A DNA stretch of 11,245 bases from an uncultured Ruminococcus sp. Lineage in GTDB: Bacteria > Bacillota > Clostridia > Oscillospirales > Acutalibacteraceae. The notes under the pieces were generated by a model, which was given only the letters and a program-made list of their open reading frames with translations, had not been told where the DNA came from and searched no databases. A program made the position numbers and the translations under genes. The DNA lies in contig CALZCU010000006.1 in the NCBI GenBank assembly GCA_945632055.1, positions 1-11,245 of the forward strand. Direction: 5' to 3'. Position 1 is the stretch's first letter, and every line of letters begins with the position of its first letter. Shown piece by piece: positions 6,929 to 11,245 of this stretch.

Positions 6929-7168
6929 ATGGCAGATAAAACTGTAATTACAACACAACAGAAATTCAAGGTGCTGAATAAGCTTTTTGAAGCAGGCTTC
7001 AAAACAGAAAAGGATTTGCAAAGCATAAACTTTCAAAATGTTTTCAGCATACCCAATCTGACAGTTCAGGAAATGAGTATAATTTCCGAATTGCAGACCA
7101 ACACAAAGGGCAATAAGCTCTATTCTTATCTTGGAGGTAACAATGATGAACAAAACAACGAATGCTAA
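6929..7168 (+). CDS. Hypothetical 79-residue protein
   Basis: The ATG at 6929 is preferred to the in-frame TTG at 6911 because AAGGGA (6914-6919) lies 9 bases before it. The protein is soluble, with no signal peptide or membrane segment. It has two predicted helical parts: KFKVLNKLFEAGF at about residues 12-24, and a segment around NLTVQEMSIISELQ (about 43-56). The centre (TEKDLQSINFQNVFSI, about 26-41) recalls small helical bundles that bind DNA or protein partners. I do not recognise the family. Its last 26 bases overlap the next gene, so it heads a coupled string of genes leading to the large polyvalent protein. Confidence 0.7.
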   Translation: MADKTVITTQQKFKVLNKLFEAGFKTEKDLQSINFQNVFSIPNLTVQEMSIISELQTNTKGNKLYSYLGGNNDEQNNEC

Positions 7169-7712
7169 CCGAATCACTCTATGGACGAGTATCGACCTTA
7201 TGCTTCCGTGCATTAAGGCAAAAATCAGGAGTGAGCTTTCGTCATTTACGGAAAATAAAGTGACTGCACTTATGTACGCAGCAAACTTCAAGTATTTTGA
7301 AGAAATAACATATAAGCTCAGCAAGGTATCTGTCGGACAGCCGATTATTGCGGTTGCTTCATTTACCGACACTTTTAACGAAGAAAAGAATTCGACTGCC
7401 GTTAAGGTTATTGATTCCGGCAATCTCGGAGAATGTTTTGATATGGATTTTGACCTTGCAGAGTGGTATATCGACGAGAACGGCGACCTTTGCTCATACA
7501 ATATTGACCGTGAGGGCGCAGGCTTTTATATCTTCTTTACGATCAAAAAAGATGCTCCGCTAAGTCTTGTACAGAGGTTTTTCAAGGAAGCCGAAAGAGG
7601 CGACTGCGAGCTTGACTATATCAACGAAATTGCCGAGAGTATCGGTGACAAGGTACTTGACGCTCTTGGTATGAAATTCTGCTGTTCGGACGGTGAGTGT
7701 AATGGAAAGTAG
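7143..7712 (+). CDS. Hypothetical 189-residue protein
   Basis: Two adjacent ATG codons (7143 and 7146) follow GGAGG at 7133-7137. The second has the more usual spacing, so the protein may be one residue shorter. An upstream TTG frame start at 7131 is rejected because it overlaps the ribosome binding site itself. The product is an acidic, soluble mixed alpha/beta protein with no membrane segment. A helical N-terminal part around SIDLMLPCIKAKI is followed by strand-rich sequence, and the C-terminus holds a CC pair and a third Cys (FCCSDGEC), which could bind metal. I recognise no catalytic motif or family. It overlaps both neighbours (26 and 11 bases), indicating co-translation. Confidence 0.75.
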   Translation: MMNKTTNANRITLWTSIDLMLPCIKAKIRSELSSFTENKVTALMYAANFKYFEEITYKLSKVSVGQPIIAVASFTDTFNEEKNSTAVKVIDSGNLGECFDMDFDLAEWYIDENGDLCSYNIDREGAGFYIFFTIKKDAPLSLVQRFFKEAERGDCELDYINEIAESIGDKVLDALGMKFCCSDGECNGK

Positions 7713-8634
7713 TCTTTCTCCGCTAAAGGGTAAGGAATGGCTTTACACCTACCGCAACAGTCAGCAGATTTCAATGCAGACAGGCTTGATCGGCTATATC
7801 CGTGCGGATATGGGTACAAACGGAAACGAGTTCTGGTCAAGTTGGAACAGCTTTCGTGATGATTTGAATACACCTGAATTTAACTCTGAAAAGGTTGATG
7901 TTATAAATTCTTTTTTAGGTGACGGCGGATTTCTTTCAAGCAGAAACGAGCTTGTTAAGTTCTGCCACAGCGATAAGGTGTTCGCTTATGAAACAGGCAG
8001 AGATTACGGAGTGAGAGTAAACACGAAGGATTACGCTTATCTTACGCGCCTTAATCCCTACAAGGGCGAATATAATCTTTACTGCTATTGCTACAAAAAG
8101 GATTGGCTTGACAGTCATCTTGAAAAAGCTGAACGAGGTATTCGTTTTATCAATCCTGATTACGAGGAGTTATTCCGAATTGATGACGGGGATAAAATCA
8201 GAATAACTTATTCTGACGGTGAAAAGGCTGACAAGATATGCAGATATGTTGACGACTATCACTTTGAAGCAAACAGCGATATTTTTCACATATGTGAATT
8301 TGCAGAAAGACTTGAAAAAGCGAAAGCCGATGTTATCCCTCTCCGTTCCTCTTTGCCTGACCAATGCTATGTTTTCGTACAGTCCGAAAATAAAATCGGT
8401 ATTGTAAACAAAGGCGAAAAGGGATATATCGATTCAAAGTCGGCTAACGGTAAACCAAGTGAAAACCGTGCGCTTGTTGATGATTTGAACGGAAAGCTCG
8501 GTATTACAAAAGCTCAGGCAGAAGCAATGAAGGCAGGCTCTTTGCTCGGCTGGGATTGCCCGGCGGCTGATCCGAAAAATTATAACGAGAAAGGAACACC
8601 TATCAAGCCTAAAAACAGAAACCACGAAAGATAA
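7702..8634 (+). CDS. Conserved mobile-element protein of unknown function (310 residues)
   Basis: The start chosen is the ATG at 7702, which overlaps the previous gene by 11 bases. A GTG at 7693 is possible, but neither has a strong ribosome binding site, so re-initiation after the upstream stop is likely. The N-terminal two thirds are rich in Tyr, Trp and Asp/Glu (for example KEWLYTYRNSQQ at about 10-21 and EFWSSWNSFRDDL at about 43-55). I associate this pattern, from memory only, with uncharacterised proteins of Clostridia conjugative elements. The last about 45 residues (from about 265, with GITKAQAEAMKAGSLLGW and PAADPKNY) look like a separate small module that I believe also occurs alone or fused to other proteins on such elements. 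No enzyme motif, signal peptide or membrane span is seen. The gene ends 14 bases before the giant gene. Confidence 0.85.
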   Translation: MESSLSPLKGKEWLYTYRNSQQISMQTGLIGYIRADMGTNGNEFWSSWNSFRDDLNTPEFNSEKVDVINSFLGDGGFLSSRNELVKFCHSDKVFAYETGRDYGVRVNTKDYAYLTRLNPYKGEYNLYCYCYKKDWLDSHLEKAERGIRFINPDYEELFRIDDGDKIRITYSDGEKADKICRYVDDYHFEANSDIFHICEFAERLEKAKADVIPLRSSLPDQCYVFVQSENKIGIVNKGEKGYIDSKSANGKPSENRALVDDLNGKLGITKAQAEAMKAGSLLGWDCPAADPKNYNEKGTPIKPKNRNHER

Positions 8635-8648
8635 GGAGGTGCTGAACA

Positions 8649-11245
8649 ATGGCAAGAAAGTTTGACCTTATCTCACAGCTGTATGAAGATACCTCGAAAG
8701 AGGTTATGTCACCCGATAAATGGGCGGCATTTCTGAAAACAGCCTGTTATAACTACCGACTGCGATTTGATGAACAGCTCCTTTTATACGCTCAGAAACC
8801 CGATGCAACCGCCGTCCTACCTATTGAACAGTGGAACAGGACATTCGGTCGCTGGGTAAACAGAGGCGCAAAGGGTATTGCCGTGTTTGAAAGTCTGAAC
8901 GGCAATTCACAGAGGTTAGTCCATTATTTTGATATTTCCGATACACACGCAAGCGAAATTTCACGAGCTGTCCCTATTTGGAATATGAAACCAGAATACA
9001 CAGATGAAGTAATTGACACGCTTGAAAGCAGCTTCGGATATCTTGATGAAAAGAACAGCCTTGCTGATGCAATTATCTCCGCATCAGGTAACGCTGTAGA
9101 GGACAACATTCCCGATTATGTGGGAGATTTGCTTGTAACGGTTAATGATACCTTTCTTGAAGAATTGGACGAGGACATCGTTAAGTCAATGTACAGACAG
9201 CTTGTTAGTAACAGTGTTGCTTTTATGATTATGACAAGACTCGGCATTGACACTGAACCGTATTTTAACGATGACGACTTCCGTGATATTGTCAATTTCA
9301 ATACGCAGGAAGCTTTGAATGCTCTCGGCTTTGCCACGAGCGATATTGCCGAAATGGGACTGTCGGAGATTTCCAAAACCGTGCTGGTACTCAACCGTCA
9401 GAATCGCATAATTGCGGAAAACAGACAAAGTGAATATACTAATAGCACAATAAATACCGAAAGGAGTTTTGACAATGGTAGAACTGACATACACAATGCA
9501 GGGCGATTACCTGCTTCCGAACCTGACGCTTCCCGAACAGCCGAGGGTACAGCTCGGACATTACGCTCAGATGAGGAAGAATTATCTGTTGCAGAAGCAC
9601 AAAATTCTCTATTACAATCTGCTGACGAAGGGAACGCTGACCGAACACCTGTCGGAAATCGAACAGACGGCGACAGAGATGGAGGACAGAATTCTCAGAC
9701 AGATGGCGGTGCAGGAGGGCGTGACAGAGAAGCTGAAAGCGGACGACCCGATGAAGTGGACACGCCTGATGAACAACCTCAGACACTCGGCTCAGGAGAT
9801 AGTCAAAGCGGAAGTGATTTACGCTTAGAATATTACGACCGCAGCAACGAGGATAAAAGTATTCCGTTCTTTGGCAGTGATGATAAAATCAAGGCTGTCC
9901 TGTTATCTACTCCGTATCTCAAAGCGACCAAAACGGAAATAGTAAGATACTTTGAAAATGAATCGGATAGTAAAAAACGAGTTGAATTTATCAAAAGCAT
10001 ATTCAATAATGATGCTACCGAGATTACTACTCCCGACGGAAAGCGGATGGGATATAAAACCTATCAGAATGTACTTCTTTTGTGGGAAGGCGAGCAGGAG
10101 AATAAAATAGCGCAAGCTTACTATGATTGGGGTGTTATTGCAGGATATTTTGAGGGTATGCGGTTGCTCGGGGAACTCAGGGACACAACAAAACCTCTGC
10201 CCTCTCTTGAAGGACAGTTGGAAATAATAACAGCCGGGGCAGGAGAAAAAACTCCTGCCTTTGCCTTTTCTCAGGAGATTATTGACGCTGTACTTACCCA
10301 CGGAAGCGGTGTAAGCGAGGGTAAAATGAGGATTTACGAGCAGTTTCAAAAGTCTTTATCTGCAAAAGAAAACATTGATTTTCTAAAAAACGAGTACGGC
10401 TGGGGTGGCTCATATCCAATTATTATAGGAACAGGGATTGATGAAAGTCACGACGGCAAGGGTATTATGCTCAGCCGTGGCTTTGAAGATAACGCACCAC
10501 GATTGCTGTTAAATTGGAGTAAGGTTGAAAAGCGTATCGGTGAGCTTATAAAACTTGACCGATACCTCAATCCAAAGGAAAAGGAATATTATCCGACTTG
10601 GCTTGAAAAGCAGGAACAGATAAGAGCCGAACGGGCGGCGGAGAAAGAAATCCGTGAAGCAATATATACTCCGCCTGCCGAAAAGGAAGCTATCTCTATT
10701 GAATATGAATACAAATATTCGCTCGGTGCATCGGTATATATCGGAGCGGATGAGTATGAAATTCTGTCCTTTGACGAAAACCGTGTAATGCTTTTTGACA
10801 AACAGTTTCCTCTTTTCAACAAGGAAATGACAAGGGCGGAATTTGACAGCAAAGTCAAAGAAAACCCGATGAACGACCATTTAAAATTTGCCGTACAACC
10901 CGAAAAAGAAAAACAGATTACACAGCGAGATTACAGCAGTTACAGTCCTGTTATGCAGGAATACTTCAAGATTAAGAATGAACATCCTGATACGATTATT
11001 CTGTTCCAAATCGGTGATTTTTACGAGGCTATGGGCGGTGACGCCATAACCGTTTCACAGGCACTCAGCCTGCATAACACAACCCGAAGAATAACCGATA
11101 CGGAACGGATTGATATGTGCGGTTTTCCGTCACACAGGCTTGAAACCTATACGGATATGCTGCTTGACCGAGGTTACAATATCGGTATTTCAAGTCCAAA
11201 CGACAGACAAAGTCGGGATTTTATTCTTATGACTTCCGACAGGGC
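8649..11245 (+). CDS. Large polyvalent ArdC/LtrC-like protein with a MutS domain I-like region (3' end outside window)
   Basis: The frame is open for 865 codons to the window edge, so the protein is truncated here by the window. In related elements such proteins often exceed 2000 residues and carry helicase or methylase domains further on; that part is not visible. The start is firm: AAGGAGGT (8633-8640) lies 8 bases before the ATG. Residues about 1-80 resemble ArdC/LtrC-type N-termini (PDKWAAFLKTACYNYRL, then RWVNRGAKGIAVFE). Residues 275-394 are a linker with no aromatic, Lys, Met or Cys residues, encoded by the DNA that also encodes TnpV. Residues about 690-748 (around YIGADEYEILSF) look like a large-polyvalent-protein-associated domain, perhaps LPD25. 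From about residue 767 comes a MutS domain I-like region with GDFYE at 789-793. A role in protecting or processing transferred DNA is inference. Confidence 0.9.
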   Translation, partial: MARKFDLISQLYEDTSKEVMSPDKWAAFLKTACYNYRLRFDEQLLLYAQKPDATAVLPIEQWNRTFGRWVNRGAKGIAVFESLNGNSQRLVHYFDISDTHASEISRAVPIWNMKPEYTDEVIDTLESSFGYLDEKNSLADAIISASGNAVEDNIPDYVGDLLVTVNDTFLEELDEDIVKSMYRQLVSNSVAFMIMTRLGIDTEPYFNDDDFRDIVNFNTQEALNALGFATSDIAEMGLSEISKTVLVLNRQNRIIAENRQSEYTNSTINTERSFDNGRTDIHNAGRLPASEPDASRTAEGTARTLRSDEEELSVAEAQNSLLQSADEGNADRTPVGNRTDGDRDGGQNSQTDGGAGGRDREAESGRPDEVDTPDEQPQTLGSGDSQSGSDLRLEYYDRSNEDKSIPFFGSDDKIKAVLLSTPYLKATKTEIVRYFENESDSKKRVEFIKSIFNNDATEITTPDGKRMGYKTYQNVLLLWEGEQENKIAQAYYDWGVIAGYFEGMRLLGELRDTTKPLPSLEGQLEIITAGAGEKTPAFAFSQEIIDAVLTHGSGVSEGKMRIYEQFQKSLSAKENIDFLKNEYGWGGSYPIIIGTGIDESHDGKGIMLSRGFEDNAPRLLLNWSKVEKRIGELIKLDRYLNPKEKEYYPTWLEKQEQIRAERAAEKEIREAIYTPPAEKEAISIEYEYKYSLGASVYIGADEYEILSFDENRVMLFDKQFPLFNKEMTRAEFDSKVKENPMNDHLKFAVQPEKEKQITQRDYSSYSPVMQEYFKIKNEHPDTIILFQIGDFYEAMGGDAITVSQALSLHNTTRRITDTERIDMCGFPSHRLETYTDMLLDRGYNIGISSPNDRQSRDFILMTSDR
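9475..9828 (+). CDS. tnpV: TnpV-like transposon-encoded protein, nested in another frame of the large gene
   Basis: This complete 117-residue gene lies inside the large gene on the same strand, shifted by one base. The ATG at 9475 has AAGGAG (9461-9466) 8 bases before it; a TTG at 9469 is a weaker start. The protein reads as a typical member of the TnpV family known from Tn4451-type elements. It has an N-terminal TYTMQGDYLLPNL (5-17), a basic middle around GHYAQMRKNYLL (28-39), LLTKGTLTEHLSEIE (49-63), and a helical C-terminus with QMAVQEGVTEKLK and MKWTRLMNNLR. It ends in EVIYA. The TnpV function is not established to my knowledge. Intact family features along the whole length, despite the second reading frame, argue that this is the conserved coding frame and not chance. 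The opposite-strand open frames over this region are shadows. Confidence 0.88.
   Translation: MVELTYTMQGDYLLPNLTLPEQPRVQLGHYAQMRKNYLLQKHKILYYNLLTKGTLTEHLSEIEQTATEMEDRILRQMAVQEGVTEKLKADDPMKWTRLMNNLRHSAQEIVKAEVIYA

Noticed and set aside
9439..9786. Minus-strand open frames across the tnpV region
   Set aside because: They are by-products of two constrained + strand frames. The translations show no family resemblance and no plausible start signals.

Overview
This window looks like part of a conjugative or integrative element of a Gram-positive, Clostridia-type bacterium (Bacillota, probably a gut Ruminococcaceae/Oscillospiraceae or relative). The reasons are strong AGGAGG-type ribosome binding sites throughout, a sortase-anchored surface protein, Rho-independent terminators with T-runs, and gene families (TnpV, ICE-type ParB, a giant ArdC/LtrC-like protein) that recur on mobile elements of these bacteria. 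All supported genes lie on the + strand. No integrase, relaxase, origin or attachment site is visible, so the element's ends are outside the window.

Layout. Bases 1-141 hold the tail of an unrecognised gene, closed by a strong terminator at 158-191. Bases 192-656 have no convincing gene. They contain a near-perfect palindrome (215-235) and then about 320 bases rich in stem-loops that lead into parA, which I read as a structured RNA leader. parA (675-1499) and parB (1456-2388) overlap by 44 bases and encode a partition pair. The next spacer (2389-2586) holds a 12-bp inverted repeat enclosing two 12-bp direct repeats, followed by a terminator-like hairpin directly before the ribosome binding site of a 1397-residue surface adhesin (2587-6780). 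The adhesin has a signal peptide, a thioester domain, about ten Cna-B domains and a TPKTG sorting signal. A 29-residue membrane microprotein (6777-6866) is coupled to it by an ATGA overlap, and another hairpin follows.

A second gene block starts at 6929. Three unrecognised proteins of 79, 189 and 310 residues have overlapping reading frames. They are followed 14 bases later by a very large protein (8649 to beyond the window end). Its N-terminus is ArdC/LtrC-like, and near the window end it has a domain closely resembling the mismatch-recognition domain I of MutS, including the Phe-x-Glu motif.

The most striking feature is a complete tnpV-like gene (9475-9828), with its own ribosome binding site, lying wholly inside the large gene in a different frame of the same strand. 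In the large gene's frame, the same DNA encodes a stretch with no aromatic residues, Lys, Met or Cys, so it is probably a disordered linker. Two unrelated proteins therefore appear to be encoded by the same about 350 bases.

Taken together, the genes suggest an element that maintains itself (parAB), displays a covalent-type adhesin at the cell surface (possibly for mating contact or host binding), and carries a large polyvalent protein that may protect or process the DNA as it enters a new cell. These roles are inferred from protein families and have not been shown for this element.
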